Shown here: one piece after another, positions 8,491 to 17,183 of the stretch
How the letters are laid out: each line of letters starts with the position of its first letter
Position numbering within the stretch: position 1 is the stretch's first letter
Assembly (NCBI GenBank): GCA_026985615.1
Contig: JALSQD010000001.1
Span: 1 to 64,000 of the forward strand
Direction of reading: 5' to 3'
Length of the DNA: 64,000 nt
From: Thermaceae bacterium
GTDB taxonomy: Bacteria; Deinococcota; Deinococci; Deinococcales; Marinithermaceae
Made by a program: the position numbers and the translations under genes
Notes under the pieces: generated by a model
The model's database searches: none
Seen by the model: only the letters and a program-made list of their open reading frames with translations
Told to the model about the DNA's origin: nothing

Positions 8491-10284
8491 GTGACGGCCA
8501 GCGACCTGCCCCGCCTGCCCGCTCGGCCCGGCGTCTACCTGTGGAAGCGCGGCGGGCGGGTGATCTACGTGGGTAAGGCTAAGAACCTGCGGGCGCGGGT
8601 GAGCCACTACGTCCACGGTGAGGACAAGGCCGGGCGCATCTTTACCGAAGCCGACGGGCTCGAGTTCATCGTCACCCGCGACGAGGTCGAGGCGCTCTTG
8701 CTCGAGGCCAACCTGATCAAGGCCCACCGGCCCGAGTTCAACGTCCTGATGAAGGACGACAAGCACTATCCCTTCCTCAAGCTGACCAACGAGACCTTTC
8801 CCACACTCGTCGTCACCCGCCGGGTCGAGGAAGACGGCGCGCGCTACTGGGGCCCCTTTCCCGACGCCGGGGCGGTGCGGCGGATCAAGCGGTTGGTGGA
8901 CCGGGTCTTTCCACTGCGCAAGAACTCGGGCGTGCCAATGAAGAAGAAGCGGCGCCCCTGCCTCAACTACGCCATGGGCCGCTGCCTGGCTCCCTGCGTA
9001 GGGCGGGCCGACCCGGCGGAGTACGCCCGGGTGGTGCGGCGGGTGGAGCGGCTGCTCGACGGCCGGGTGGACGACCTGCTCGCAGAGCTGGCGGCGCGCA
9101 TGGAAGAAGCGGCGCGGGCGCAACACTTCGAGCTGGCCGCCGAGCTGCGTGACCAGATCTGGGCGCTCGAGCGCTTCTTCGCCTCCGGCCAGCAGGCCTA
9201 TGCCGTCGGGCTGGGCGACCTGGACGTGGTGGGCCTGGCCCGCAGCGGCCCCTACGCCATGGTGCAGCTCTTCCAGATTCGCGGCGGACGCATGCTGGGC
9301 CGCACCAGTCGTTTCGTCGAGAACGCTGGCGAGGCTGCGGACGCCGAGGTGCTCGAGGCCTTCCTACGCGACTACTACCTGGTGGCCTCGCCGCTGCCGC
9401 CGCTGGTGCTGTTGCCACTGGCGACCGAGGGGCAGGAGGTCTTCGCCCGGGCGCTGGCGGAGCGCGCTGGGCGCAAGGTGGAGCTCAGGGTTCCCAAGCG
9501 CGGCGAGAAGGCGCGGCTGATCGAGTTCGCCGGCGAGAACGCCCGCGCCGGGCTCGAGGTGGAGCTGGCGCGGCTGGAAAAGCGCGGCGACCACCCGGCG
9601 CTCGCCAGCCTGCAGCGGACGCTGGGGCTCTCGCGCCGCCCCTGGCGCATCGAGGGTTACGACGTTTCCAACCTCTTTGGCACCGCGGTGGTAGCGGCGA
9701 TCGCTGTCTTCGAGGGAGGAAAGCCCAGAAAAAGCCAGTACCGGCGGATGCGTATCCGCGGCCTAGAGGGCCGGCCCGACGACTACAAGGCGATAGAGGA
9801 GGCCGTCTACCGCCGCTTCACCGGCAGCCTGCAGACCAGGATGGAGAGCCCCGACCTGTTGCTCATCGACGGCGGCCTGGGGCAGGTGCGCGCTGCCCAG
9901 AAGGCGCTCGAGCGCGCCGGCATCAGCCTGCCCTTGGTGGGCCTGGCCAAGCGCGAGGAGGTGCTGGTGCTGCCGAGTGGCGAGCGGGTGATGCTACCGC
10001 TTGACGACCCGGGGCTGCGGCTGCTCATCCACCTGCGCGACGAAACCCACCGCTCAGGCCTCGCCTACAACCGCCAGCTGCGGGGTAAAAAGACGCTCAA
10101 GAGCGTCTTCGACGACGTTCCCGGCATCGGTCCGGCGCGCAAGAAGGTGTTGCTCGAGCGCTACTCCACCCTCGACGAGATTCGCGCCGCCTCGCTCGAG
10201 GAACTGGCCGCGCTGCCGGGGATGAACCGCCGCGCCGCCGAGGCGGTGTTGCGGCACCTGGAGCGCGTCGGGCGGCCCGCCTAG
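8491..10284 (+). CDS. uvrC: excinuclease ABC subunit C
   Basis: Dual-incision endonuclease of nucleotide excision repair, acting on the UvrB-DNA pre-incision complex. 597 aa, the usual length. GIY-YIG domain at residues about 9-90 (PGVYLWKR, VIYVGKAKNLRARV); cysteine-rich segment (RPCLNYAMGRCLAPC) around 150; UVR helix pair around 190-225 for UvrB contact; RNase H-like 5' nuclease domain about 365-530 (EGYDVSNLFGT, LLIDGGLGQV); tandem helix-hairpin-helix at the C terminus (VPGIGPARKKVLL, LPGMNRRAAEAVL). GTG start chosen from the promoter spacing. Confidence 0.98.
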   Translation: MTASDLPRLPARPGVYLWKRGGRVIYVGKAKNLRARVSHYVHGEDKAGRIFTEADGLEFIVTRDEVEALLLEANLIKAHRPEFNVLMKDDKHYPFLKLTNETFPTLVVTRRVEEDGARYWGPFPDAGAVRRIKRLVDRVFPLRKNSGVPMKKKRRPCLNYAMGRCLAPCVGRADPAEYARVVRRVERLLDGRVDDLLAELAARMEEAARAQHFELAAELRDQIWALERFFASGQQAYAVGLGDLDVVGLARSGPYAMVQLFQIRGGRMLGRTSRFVENAGEAADAEVLEAFLRDYYLVASPLPPLVLLPLATEGQEVFARALAERAGRKVELRVPKRGEKARLIEFAGENARAGLEVELARLEKRGDHPALASLQRTLGLSRRPWRIEGYDVSNLFGTAVVAAIAVFEGGKPRKSQYRRMRIRGLEGRPDDYKAIEEAVYRRFTGSLQTRMESPDLLLIDGGLGQVRAAQKALERAGISLPLVGLAKREEVLVLPSGERVMLPLDDPGLRLLIHLRDETHRSGLAYNRQLRGKKTLKSVFDDVPGIGPARKKVLLERYSTLDEIRAASLEELAALPGMNRRAAEAVLRHLERVGRPA

Positions 10285-10289
10285 GCTGC

Positions 10290-10295
10290 TACAAT
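10290..10295 (+). promoter_or_regulatory. leaderless -10 box of the B12-binding gene
   Basis: TACAAT, 7 nt, then ATG 10303. This box overlaps the earlier in-frame ATG at 10294 and is the reason for rejecting that start. Confidence 0.6.
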
Positions 10296-10302
10296 GGGGG
10301 CA

Positions 10303-10713
10303 ATGGAACGTCGAATTCGCGTACTCATCGCCAAGCCCGGCCTCGACGGGCACGACCGTGGCGCCAAGGTGGTGGCGCGGGCGCTGCGCGACGCTGGGAT
10401 GGAGGTTATCTACACCGGCCTGCGGCAGACGCCCGAGATGATCGTGAGCGCCGCGCTCCAGGAAGATGTAGACGCCATCGGCCTTTCCGTCCTCTCCGGC
10501 GCGCACATGCACTACTTCCGCGAGGTCAAGCGCCTCCTCGACGAGCAGGAGGCGGGCGACATCCTCCTCTTCGGTGGCGGCATCATCCCCGACGAAGACG
10601 TGCCCAAGCTCAAGGAGATCGGCGTGGCCGAGGTCTTCGGGCCCGGCACGCCCACGGGCGATATCGTCGAGTTCATCCGCGAGGCCACCCGCGAGCGCTG
10701 GGCTGCGCAGTAA
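10303..10713 (+). CDS. cobalamin-binding methylmalonyl-CoA mutase small/C-terminal subunit
   Basis: 136 aa stand-alone B12-binding domain that supplies adenosylcobalamin to methylmalonyl-CoA mutase (succinyl-CoA/methylmalonyl-CoA rearrangement). The base-off cobalamin motif is present as LDGHDRG (D-x-H-x-x-G). SVLSGAHM and LLFGGGIIPDEDV follow as in the Rossmann-like family. The catalytic large subunit is not adjacent. An ATR (pduO) that makes the cofactor sits at 37.2 kb. An ATG three codons upstream (10294) is possible but would overlap the -10 box. plsY follows after 2 nt. Confidence 0.88.
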   Translation: MERRIRVLIAKPGLDGHDRGAKVVARALRDAGMEVIYTGLRQTPEMIVSAALQEDVDAIGLSVLSGAHMHYFREVKRLLDEQEAGDILLFGGGIIPDEDVPKLKEIGVAEVFGPGTPTGDIVEFIREATRERWAAQ

Positions 10714-10715
10714 CC

Positions 10716-11264
10716 TTGTACGAGCTGGCCTTCGCCGCCGGGCTGGGCTACCTTCTGGGCAGCCTGCCTTTTGCCGTTTGGTTCGGCTGGATCCAGAGGA
10801 AAAACGTGCTCGCCGAGGGCTCGGGTAATCCGGGGGCGATCAATGCGATCCGGGTGCTGGGGCTGGTGCCCGGGCTGATGGTGCTCGTGCTCGACGTCTT
10901 CAAGGGTTTCCTAGCGGCCTTCTACGGCTCGATTGTGGGCGGCACCACCGGGGCGCTGGTTGGCGGGGTGGCCGCGGTCTTCGGACACGTCTGCTCGTTC
11001 TGGCTGGCCTGTCGGGGCGGTAAGGGTATCGCCACCGCCGCGGGCGTCTGGCTGGCGATCCAGCCGCTGGTCGTCGCCCTCACCGCCGCGGTCTGGCTGG
11101 GCAGCTGGCTCTACCGGCGCGACGCTTACCAGGCCTTCGCGATCGCCGCGGCGTTGCTCGCGCCGCTGGTGGCGCTGGTGACCCGGTCGCTCGAGCTCAC
11201 CCTTACCGCGCTGGCTACCGCCGCGCTCTTGCTGCGCGGCCACTGGCGTTATTTGGCCCGCTGA
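10716..11264 (+). CDS. plsY: PlsY-family glycerol-3-phosphate acyltransferase (paralogue 1)
   Basis: Membrane enzyme using acyl-phosphate to acylate glycerol-3-phosphate, the first step of phospholipid synthesis. 182 aa with five or so membrane segments. The three family motifs are visible: GSGNPGAINAIRVLG, the loop LVLDVFKG, and GHVCSFWLACRGGKGIATAAG with its Gly-rich lipid/phosphate site. It starts at TTG, 2 nt after the previous stop. The 3' end overlaps the convergent hisD by 16 nt. A second, more canonical PlsY lies at 34.0-34.6 kb, so one of the two may have a specialised role. Confidence 0.85.
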   Translation: MYELAFAAGLGYLLGSLPFAVWFGWIQRKNVLAEGSGNPGAINAIRVLGLVPGLMVLVLDVFKGFLAAFYGSIVGGTTGALVGGVAAVFGHVCSFWLACRGGKGIATAAGVWLAIQPLVVALTAAVWLGSWLYRRDAYQAFAIAAALLAPLVALVTRSLELTLTALATAALLLRGHWRYLAR

Positions 11265-12553
11265 GCGCGTGCGTCGAGCGCGCGGGCGTGGGCCTCCAGC
11301 TCCTCCTCGCGCGCCAGCCGCGCCCCCAGCTCGGAAAGCTCGGCCGCGGCCTGGGCGCCGAACGCCACCACCGGCACGATCTTGAGGAAGTCGCGCACGG
11401 CCAGGGCGCCGGTCCAGCGGGCCGAGCCCGAGGTGGGCATGACGTGGCTGGGGCCGGCGACGTAGTCGCCGATGGCCTCGCCCGAGTGCTCGCCCAGGAA
11501 GATACCCCCAGCGTTGTGGACGAACCCCAGCCAGTCGGTGGGGCGCTCCACCGAGAGGCAAAGATGCTCGGGGGCGTAGAGGTCGGCCAGCTTGAGGGCC
11601 TCGGCCAGGTCGCTGGTGTGCACGAGACCGCCGTTCGCCAGCGCCTCACGGGCGATTGCCGCACGGGGTAGGTCTTCGAGCTGGCGCTCGAGCTCGCGCG
11701 CCACCGCGTCCAGCAGCTCGGCGTCGGGGCTCAGCAACCACGGCTCGGCCGAGGGGTCGTGCTCGGCCTGGGCCAGCAGGTCCGCGGCCAGCAGCTCGGG
11801 CCGCGCGAAGGCGTCGGCCACGATCAAGGTTTCGGTCGGCCCCGCGAGGCCGTCCACCCCCACCGTGCCAAAGACCTCCTTCTTGGCCAGGGTCACGAAG
11901 AGGTTGCCCGGGCCCACGATCTTGTCCACCCGCGGCACCTTTTCGGTGCTGTAGGCGAGCGCGGCGATGGCCTGCGCTCCGCCCATGGCGAAGAGGCGAT
12001 CGGCGCCGGCGGCCCAGGCGGCGGCGAGGATGCCAGGATGAACCGGCGGCGGCGTGGCCACGATGATCTCCTGCACGCCTGCCACGCGCGCAAGCACGAC
12101 GGTGTGCAGCACGGTCGAGAGCAGCGGCGCGCTTCCGCCAGGTACGTAGGCCCCCACCCGCCGAATGGGGCGGACGATCTGGGCTAGCATGCCCTCGGGC
12201 GTCGCAGCCATGAAGCCGCCCTTGGGCTCCTTGCGGTGGAACTTTTCGAGCCGCTCACGGGCGATGCCCAGCGCCTCCCGCAGGTGCGGCTCCATGTCGT
12301 CGTAGGCCTCGCGCCACTCGCGTTTGGGCACCTCGTAGGTGGCGTGGCGGTCGAGTTTGAGGCTCCACTCGTCCAGCGCCTCCTGGCCGCGGGCGGCCAC
12401 GTCGTCCACGATGCGCCGCACCGCCTCCTCGGCGCTCAGGGGTTCGCCGAAGACCTTGGCGATTCCCTCCTTCACTTTTTCGGGCAGAGAAAACCGCAAC
12501 CGGCGCATGGCGAACCGCCCGCGCACCTCCTTCGTCTCGTACCTGGGAATCAT
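11249..12553 (-). CDS. hisD: histidinol dehydrogenase
   Basis: Last two steps of histidine synthesis: NAD-dependent oxidation of L-histidinol to L-histidine with Zn2+. 434 aa. Visible signatures are the substrate/Zn residues in LLAQAEHDPSAE, the glycine-rich IVGPGNLFVTLAKKEVFG region, GLAGPTETLIVAD, and IGDYVAGPSHVMPTSGSAR. ATG 12553 is preceded by GGAGGT at 7 nt; an in-frame GTG three codons upstream would overlap that site. The gene follows the poly-Arg protein directly. No other his genes are in the window. Confidence 0.97.
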   Translation of the reverse strand: MIPRYETKEVRGRFAMRRLRFSLPEKVKEGIAKVFGEPLSAEEAVRRIVDDVAARGQEALDEWSLKLDRHATYEVPKREWREAYDDMEPHLREALGIARERLEKFHRKEPKGGFMAATPEGMLAQIVRPIRRVGAYVPGGSAPLLSTVLHTVVLARVAGVQEIIVATPPPVHPGILAAAWAAGADRLFAMGGAQAIAALAYSTEKVPRVDKIVGPGNLFVTLAKKEVFGTVGVDGLAGPTETLIVADAFARPELLAADLLAQAEHDPSAEPWLLSPDAELLDAVARELERQLEDLPRAAIAREALANGGLVHTSDLAEALKLADLYAPEHLCLSVERPTDWLGFVHNAGGIFLGEHSGEAIGDYVAGPSHVMPTSGSARWTGALAVRDFLKIVPVVAFGAQAAAELSELGARLAREEELEAHARALDARAQRAK

Positions 12554-12558
12554 CCAGC

Positions 12559-13224
12559 TCACCTCCGGCGCCGCCGGCGGCGCCCGCCCCGGCGGCGCGA
12601 GCGCTTTTTCTCGGTCTTTTCCCGGCGCGCCTCCGGTTCGGGCTCGTGCACCACCTCCACGAGCTCCGCCTCGAAGACGTGTTCGCCCACCTGCTGCGAA
12701 AACCGCAGCGGGTAGCCCTCCTCATCGTAGTAGATCAGGCTCACGCCCGGGCGCAGCCGCCAGGAGCGGGCCCGCACCTCGCCCCAGGGCAGCGCGAGCG
12801 TTTCCTCACCCAGCCGCTCGGCGTGGACGCGGCCGCCCAGGAGCGGCAGGGTGACCACCGCATGCTCGCTCTGGCCCAGGGCCAGGATCAGCGAGAGCGG
12901 GTCGTGGTAATCCACGGTATAGGGCAGCACGAACTCGGGCTCCCCCCGCGTCACCACCACGCCCTCGTCGCGCAGGAACTCTACCTGGTAAACCTTGTTT
13001 TGCCGCCCCTCGATGCGTTCGGAGAACTTGAGGGGGATGCCCCGCGCGTCCATCTCACTCACCCAGCGCTGCTTGGTCCGGGGCAGCGGCAGGGCCACGT
13101 CGGCGGTTAGCGTCATGCGCGTGCCCGACTTGGTGCGTTCGTAGCGGAGCTGTTGCTGCCCCGCTTCGCGCCCGGCGTAGCTGAGCTTGTACTTGAGGAG
13201 TACCGGCGCCTTCACCAGCCCCAT
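12559..13224 (-). CDS. DUF3108-like protein with poly-arginine tail
   Basis: 221 aa, no confident function. Residues 1-190 are beta-rich with repeated KYKLSYAGREAGQ..., PLKFSERIEG, PLRFSQQVGE, resembling the DUF3108/DUF6134 group of predicted envelope or lipid-binding beta proteins. No signal peptide is evident. The C terminus is abruptly basic: KKRSRRRGG followed by an unbroken run of arginines. The sequence encoding the tail runs into the hisD ribosome binding site, and the stop lies 5 nt before the hisD ATG, so translation is probably coupled. The tail could bind nucleic acid, or be an extension tolerated because its codons double as the hisD initiation region. Confidence 0.6.
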   Translation of the reverse strand: MGLVKAPVLLKYKLSYAGREAGQQQLRYERTKSGTRMTLTADVALPLPRTKQRWVSEMDARGIPLKFSERIEGRQNKVYQVEFLRDEGVVVTRGEPEFVLPYTVDYHDPLSLILALGQSEHAVVTLPLLGGRVHAERLGEETLALPWGEVRARSWRLRPGVSLIYYDEEGYPLRFSQQVGEHVFEAELVEVVHEPEPEARREKTEKKRSRRRGGRRRRRRR

Positions 13225-13307
13225 GGTACACCACGCCTTTCTGCTCCCCTAGGCAACGCCCCGCGCGTACGTTAGACTAAGGCTTCGGACCGGAGGTCCT
13301 TCGAGCC

Positions 13308-14603
13308 ATGCGCAAGGTCGTCATCGTCGGCCGCCCCAACGTGGGCAAGTCCAGCCTCTACAACCGCCTGCTCGGCCGCCGCGACGCGGTGGTGGCCGAC
13401 GAGGCCGGCGTGACCCGCGACCTCAAGGAGGCTGTGGTCGAGACCGAGCGCGGCAAGTTCAAGCTGGTGGACACCGGCGGTCTCTGGTCGGGCGACGCCT
13501 GGGAGCCCAAAATCAAGGAGAAGGTGGACCGCGCACTCGACGAGGCCGATCTGGTCCTTTTCCTGGTGGACGGCCGCGCCGAGCTCGCCCAGGCCGACTA
13601 CGAGGTGGCCGACTACCTGCGTCGCAAGAACAAGCCGGTGCGGCTGGTGGCCACCAAGGTGGACCACCCCAAGCACGAGGCCTACCTGGGCGAGCTCTAC
13701 GCCCTGGGTTTTGGCGACCCCATACCCACTTCAGTGGAGCACCGCCGCGGCCTCGACGAGCTGGAGGAGGCCATCTGGGAGGCGCTACCTGAGGACGAGG
13801 CCACCGAGGTCGAGATCCCGCCCATCCGCGTGGCCATCATCGGGCGCCCCAACGCCGGCAAGTCGAGCCTGCTGAACGCCATCCTGGGCGAGGACCGGGT
13901 CATCGTTGCCGACCAGCCCGGTACCACCCGCGACAGCATCGACGTGGAACTCGACTACGGCGGCACCCGCTTCGTGCTGGTGGACACCGCCGGCATCCGC
14001 AAGCGGCCCGAGACAGCGGTGGAGCACTTCGCCATCCAGCGCGCCCACCGCGTCATCCAGGAAGCCGACGTGGTCGTGCTGGCGGTGGATCCCTTCGAGC
14101 TGGGCGACCGCGAGCTGAAGATGGCGAACGAGGCCTTGGACGCCGGCAAGCCGGTGATTCTGGCCGTGACCAAGTGGGACGCCGTGCCCAAGGGGGAGCG
14201 GAGCGAAGCGCGGCGCCAGATTCGCGAGAAGCTGGCCCACCTGGAGCACCTGCCCACCGTTTACACCTCCGCGGTCACGGGGCAGAACCTGCACAAGATC
14301 TTCCCGCTGGCCGCGCGGCTTTACCACAAAGCGCGCGAGCGTTTCGACACCGCCGATCTAAACCGCTGGGTTCAGGTCTGGCTCGCCGGAACCCGGGTGC
14401 CCAACTTCAAGGGCAAGCCCCTCAAAGTCTTCTTTGTGACCCAGCCCGAGGTGGCCCCGCCGCTCTTTGTCTTCTTCGTCAACCGACCCGAGTTCGTCAC
14501 CCGCGCCTTCGAAAACTACATCAAGAACCGCATCCGCGAAGACCTGGACCTGCGCGAGGTTCCCTTCAAGGTTGCTTGGCGGGGCCGCAAGACGCGCAGT
14601 TGA
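13308..14603 (+). CDS. der: ribosome assembly GTPase Der (EngA)
   Basis: Essential tandem-GTPase needed for 50S ribosome maturation. 431 aa. First G domain: P-loop GRPNVGKSS (residues 7-15), DTGG and TKVD. Second G domain from about 175: GRPNAGKSS, DTAGIRKR, TKWD. A KH-like C-terminal domain binds rRNA. It has a leadered start: TAGACT at 13273-13278 and GGAGGT about 10 nt before ATG, unlike the leaderless neighbours. It converges on the nitrilase gene with a single nucleotide between stops. Confidence 0.98.
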   Translation: MRKVVIVGRPNVGKSSLYNRLLGRRDAVVADEAGVTRDLKEAVVETERGKFKLVDTGGLWSGDAWEPKIKEKVDRALDEADLVLFLVDGRAELAQADYEVADYLRRKNKPVRLVATKVDHPKHEAYLGELYALGFGDPIPTSVEHRRGLDELEEAIWEALPEDEATEVEIPPIRVAIIGRPNAGKSSLLNAILGEDRVIVADQPGTTRDSIDVELDYGGTRFVLVDTAGIRKRPETAVEHFAIQRAHRVIQEADVVVLAVDPFELGDRELKMANEALDAGKPVILAVTKWDAVPKGERSEARRQIREKLAHLEHLPTVYTSAVTGQNLHKIFPLAARLYHKARERFDTADLNRWVQVWLAGTRVPNFKGKPLKVFFVTQPEVAPPLFVFFVNRPEFVTRAFENYIKNRIREDLDLREVPFKVAWRGRKTRS

Positions 14604-14604
14604 A

Positions 14605-15345
14605 CTAGCCTTCCAGGTCGAAGACGAGGGGGCGGTCCGTTCCGTGCGGTGACTCCGCTAGCAGCTCGCCGCCCGGGCCTGCCACCAGCGCGCCGCCGAA
14701 ACTGGGCGCTTCGTTTTCGCTTGCTGCTGGCTCTTCGAGCGCGTTGACGATGGCGGTTGTCACGCCGACGTTCCGAACCGCCTCCAGGTAGGCCGCGCGT
14801 TCCTCGCGTAGCCAGCGTTCCGGATCGGGAGAACGCCCGTCGAAAGCGCGTGCCATAGGGACGAGCACCAGGTCTAGCTTCTCGGGGAGGAGCGAGAGCG
14901 CTCGTTCGGAAAAGAGGTCGCCGCAGGTAAGCACAGCCAGGCGAGTTTCCTCCAGGTTGGCGGGAACGAGCTCGCTTCCGCGCACGTAGGGCGACGATTC
15001 CGAGAGCTTCCGCTGGCGCAGTAGGAGGTCGCCGGAGCGGTCCAGCAGCACGGCGGTGTTGGCCCGCCCCTCCGGGGTCGCTTCGATCAGGCCGAAAAGG
15101 ACATGGCTCTCCAGGCTTCGCGCTAGCCCCGCAAAGCGGGCGGTGGTGCGGCCAGGTACCGGCTCGGCGAATCGGTTCAGGTCTTTGGTTTCGTAAAGGT
15201 ATCCGGTTAGCGTAGTTTCAGGGAAGACGATGAGATCCAGCGCATCGTGCTCGCGATGGATCCGACGGGCCACGGCGAACGCGTTTTGTGCGTTCGTCCG
15301 GAGGTCGCGCGGGTGGGTGCGCAGCGGCACCAGGGCGAGCCGCAC
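14605..15345 (-). CDS. carbon-nitrogen hydrolase (nitrilase superfamily)
   Basis: 246 aa cytosolic amidase-type hydrolase. The Glu-Lys-Cys triad is visible: Glu43 in VFPETTLTGY, Lys113 in RQRKLSES, Cys141 in VLTCGDLF. This fits omega-amidase, N-carbamoyl hydrolase or NAD synthetase-type members, but substrate cannot be assigned. The GTG start lies 3 nt after the sirtuin stop with GAGGG at 7 nt, so it is cotranscribed with it. Pairing with a NAD-dependent deacylase could hint at amide or NAD by-product turnover, but that is speculation. Confidence 0.85.
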   Translation of the reverse strand: MRLALVPLRTHPRDLRTNAQNAFAVARRIHREHDALDLIVFPETTLTGYLYETKDLNRFAEPVPGRTTARFAGLARSLESHVLFGLIEATPEGRANTAVLLDRSGDLLLRQRKLSESSPYVRGSELVPANLEETRLAVLTCGDLFSERALSLLPEKLDLVLVPMARAFDGRSPDPERWLREERAAYLEAVRNVGVTTAIVNALEEPAASENEAPSFGGALVAGPGGELLAESPHGTDRPLVFDLEG

Positions 15346-15348
15346 GGC

Positions 15349-16074
15349 TCAGCCCTCCAGTTGTAACAGCGTGCGCAGACCTTCGGAGGCGCTTGTGCGC
15401 AGCGAGAGATCAGCCAGCGGGGTGAGTGGAGTGGGCTCGGGGTTGATCTCGATCAGATAGGCTCCGCTGGCCTTGGCCGCCCGGCCCAGGCTGGCCGCGG
15501 GCTCCACCACCGCGCTGGTGCCGATGACCAGGGCCACGTCGGCGGTCATGAAGGCGCGCTCGGCCTGGCCCAGCTGGTCGGCGTCCAGGAACTCGCCGAA
15601 CCAGACCACGTCGGGGCGCATGCGCCCGCCGCAGCGCTCGCAGGTTGGCGGGGGCACGAATCGGTCCGGGGGCGGCAGGGGCTGGCGGTGGCCGCAGCGC
15701 TCGCAGCGGGCGCGGGTGATGTTGCCGTGGAGCTCGACCAGCCGCTGGTTGCCGGCGCGGGCGTGCAGGCCGTCCACGTTCTGGGTTACCAGTAAGAAGC
15801 CCCGACCTTTGGCGCGCTCGATCTCCGCCAGCAGCCGGTGGGCCTCGTTGGGCTCGGCCTCCATCACCTGGGCGTAGCGCATGGCGTACCAGCGCCACAC
15901 CTTTTCGGGATCGCGGGCGTAGGCCTCGGGGGTGGCCAGCTCTTCGGGCCGGAACCCCTCCCAGAGCCCACCCGAACCGCGAAAAGTGGGGATGCCCGAC
16001 TCGGCGCTGATGCCGGCTCCGGTCAGTACCGCCACACGCTCCGCGCGTTGCAGGCGCTCCTTGGCTTCTTCCAT
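15349..16074 (-). CDS. cobB: NAD-dependent protein deacylase, Sir2 family
   Basis: Removes acyl groups from lysine using NAD+, for example on acetyl-CoA synthetase. 241 aa. GAGISAESGIPTFRG NAD site (residues 19-33), QNVDGLHARAG, catalytic His116 in ELHGNI, and the Zn site Cys124/127 and Cys145/148. Tyr63 and Arg66 form the YxxR pair that marks class III (desuccinylase/demalonylase-capable) sirtuins. ATG 16074 follows TATCCT by 6 nt. Its promoter is back to back with that of the K+ channel gene. Confidence 0.94.
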   Translation of the reverse strand: MEEAKERLQRAERVAVLTGAGISAESGIPTFRGSGGLWEGFRPEELATPEAYARDPEKVWRWYAMRYAQVMEAEPNEAHRLLAEIERAKGRGFLLVTQNVDGLHARAGNQRLVELHGNITRARCERCGHRQPLPPPDRFVPPPTCERCGGRMRPDVVWFGEFLDADQLGQAERAFMTADVALVIGTSAVVEPAASLGRAAKASGAYLIEINPEPTPLTPLADLSLRTSASEGLRTLLQLEG

Positions 16075-16080
16075 GCCCCC

Positions 16081-16086
16081 AGGATA
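16081..16086 (-). promoter_or_regulatory. leaderless -10 box of the sirtuin gene
   Basis: TATCCT on the minus strand, 6 nt before ATG 16074. It lies only 14 bp from the divergent -10 box at 16101. Confidence 0.6.
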
Positions 16087-16100
16087 GCGCCCCCGGATGC

Positions 16101-16106
16101 TAGATT
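16101..16106 (+). promoter_or_regulatory. leaderless -10 box of the K+ channel gene
   Basis: TAGATT, 6 nt, then GTG 16113. Confidence 0.6.
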
Positions 16107-16112
16107 GAACCT

Positions 16113-17180
16113 GTGGACCGGAGCCAGCGTCTCGAAGCCCGTCTCGTCGTGCCGCTCACCCTGGTGGCCCTCGTCACCGCGACGGGTACTGTGGGCTACT
16201 GGCTCCTGTGGCGTCCCTACGGCGCCACCTGGCTCGACGCCTTCTACATGACCTTCATCACCATCACCACGATCGGATACGGCGAGCCCTACCCGCTCGA
16301 CGATAGGGGGCGGATGTTCACCGTCTTCGTGGGAACGACGGGCATCGCCAGCCTCTTCTACGTTTTCGGGGTGTTCATGGACCACCTCGTCGAGGTGGGG
16401 GCGAGCGGGGTGCGGAGGAAGCGACTCATGGAAAAGAAAGCTGCGGCCTTGCGGGAACACGTCATCCTCGTCGGCCTGGGCCGGGTGGGGCGCCAGGCCG
16501 CCGAGGAGCTGGCCCAGGCGGGCGAGAACTTCGTGGTGGTCGAGCGCAATCCTGAGCGCGTGGCCTGGGCGCTGGAGCAGGGTTACCTCGTGCTCGAGGG
16601 CGACGCCACCGATGACGAGGTGCTCAAGAAGGCTGGCGTGGAGCACGCCAAGGGCTTGATCGTGGCCACCGGCGACGACGCCAGCAACCTCTTCATCGTG
16701 CTGAGCGCGCGCGCCCTCAATCCCAGCCTCTATATTGTCGCCCGGGCCGAAGACGCCGACGTGCTGCCGAAGATGCTCAAGGCGGGCGCGGACCGGGTGA
16801 TCGACCCCTACGCCATCGGCGGGCGGCGACTCGCCAGCCTGGTGCTGCACCCGGCGGTGGTGGACTTTTTGGAGACCACGCTGCGCCGCGGCGGGGCACC
16901 GATCTCGATCGAGGACATCCTCATCACCCAGGACAGCCCGCTGGCGGGTAAGTCGATCGCGGAGCTCAACCTCAACCGGCGTTATGGCGTGGTGGTGCTG
17001 GCACTCATTCGTGGCGAGGAGACCATCGTTTCGCCGCCGGCGGAGTTCGTTTTTGAGCCGGGGGATCAGGTGATCGTGATGGCCACCGTCGAGCAGCTCG
17101 AGCGCTTCGTGCGCGAGATGGAGCTGCAGGAAGGGGCCAGGCGCAAGGAGCGCCTCGCCCGCGAAGCAAAGGGAGGGTAG
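16113..17180 (+). CDS. potassium channel with RCK (TrkA-N/TrkA-C) domains
   Basis: Two-transmembrane K+ channel gated through a cytosolic regulator-of-conductance domain. 355 aa. TM1 about residues 11-33; pore helix and selectivity filter TTIGYGE at 52-58; TM2 about 68-90; RCK_N Rossmann domain from about 112 (VILVGLGRVGRQ, VVERNPE, GDATDD); RCK_C about 265-345. This is the MthK/Kch layout with fused gate. GTG start from the leaderless promoter. nnrDE begins 3 nt after its stop behind GGGAGGG. Confidence 0.93.
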   Translation: MDRSQRLEARLVVPLTLVALVTATGTVGYWLLWRPYGATWLDAFYMTFITITTIGYGEPYPLDDRGRMFTVFVGTTGIASLFYVFGVFMDHLVEVGASGVRRKRLMEKKAAALREHVILVGLGRVGRQAAEELAQAGENFVVVERNPERVAWALEQGYLVLEGDATDDEVLKKAGVEHAKGLIVATGDDASNLFIVLSARALNPSLYIVARAEDADVLPKMLKAGADRVIDPYAIGGRRLASLVLHPAVVDFLETTLRRGGAPISIEDILITQDSPLAGKSIAELNLNRRYGVVVLALIRGEETIVSPPAEFVFEPGDQVIVMATVEQLERFVREMELQEGARRKERLAREAKGG

Positions 17181-17183
17181 ACC

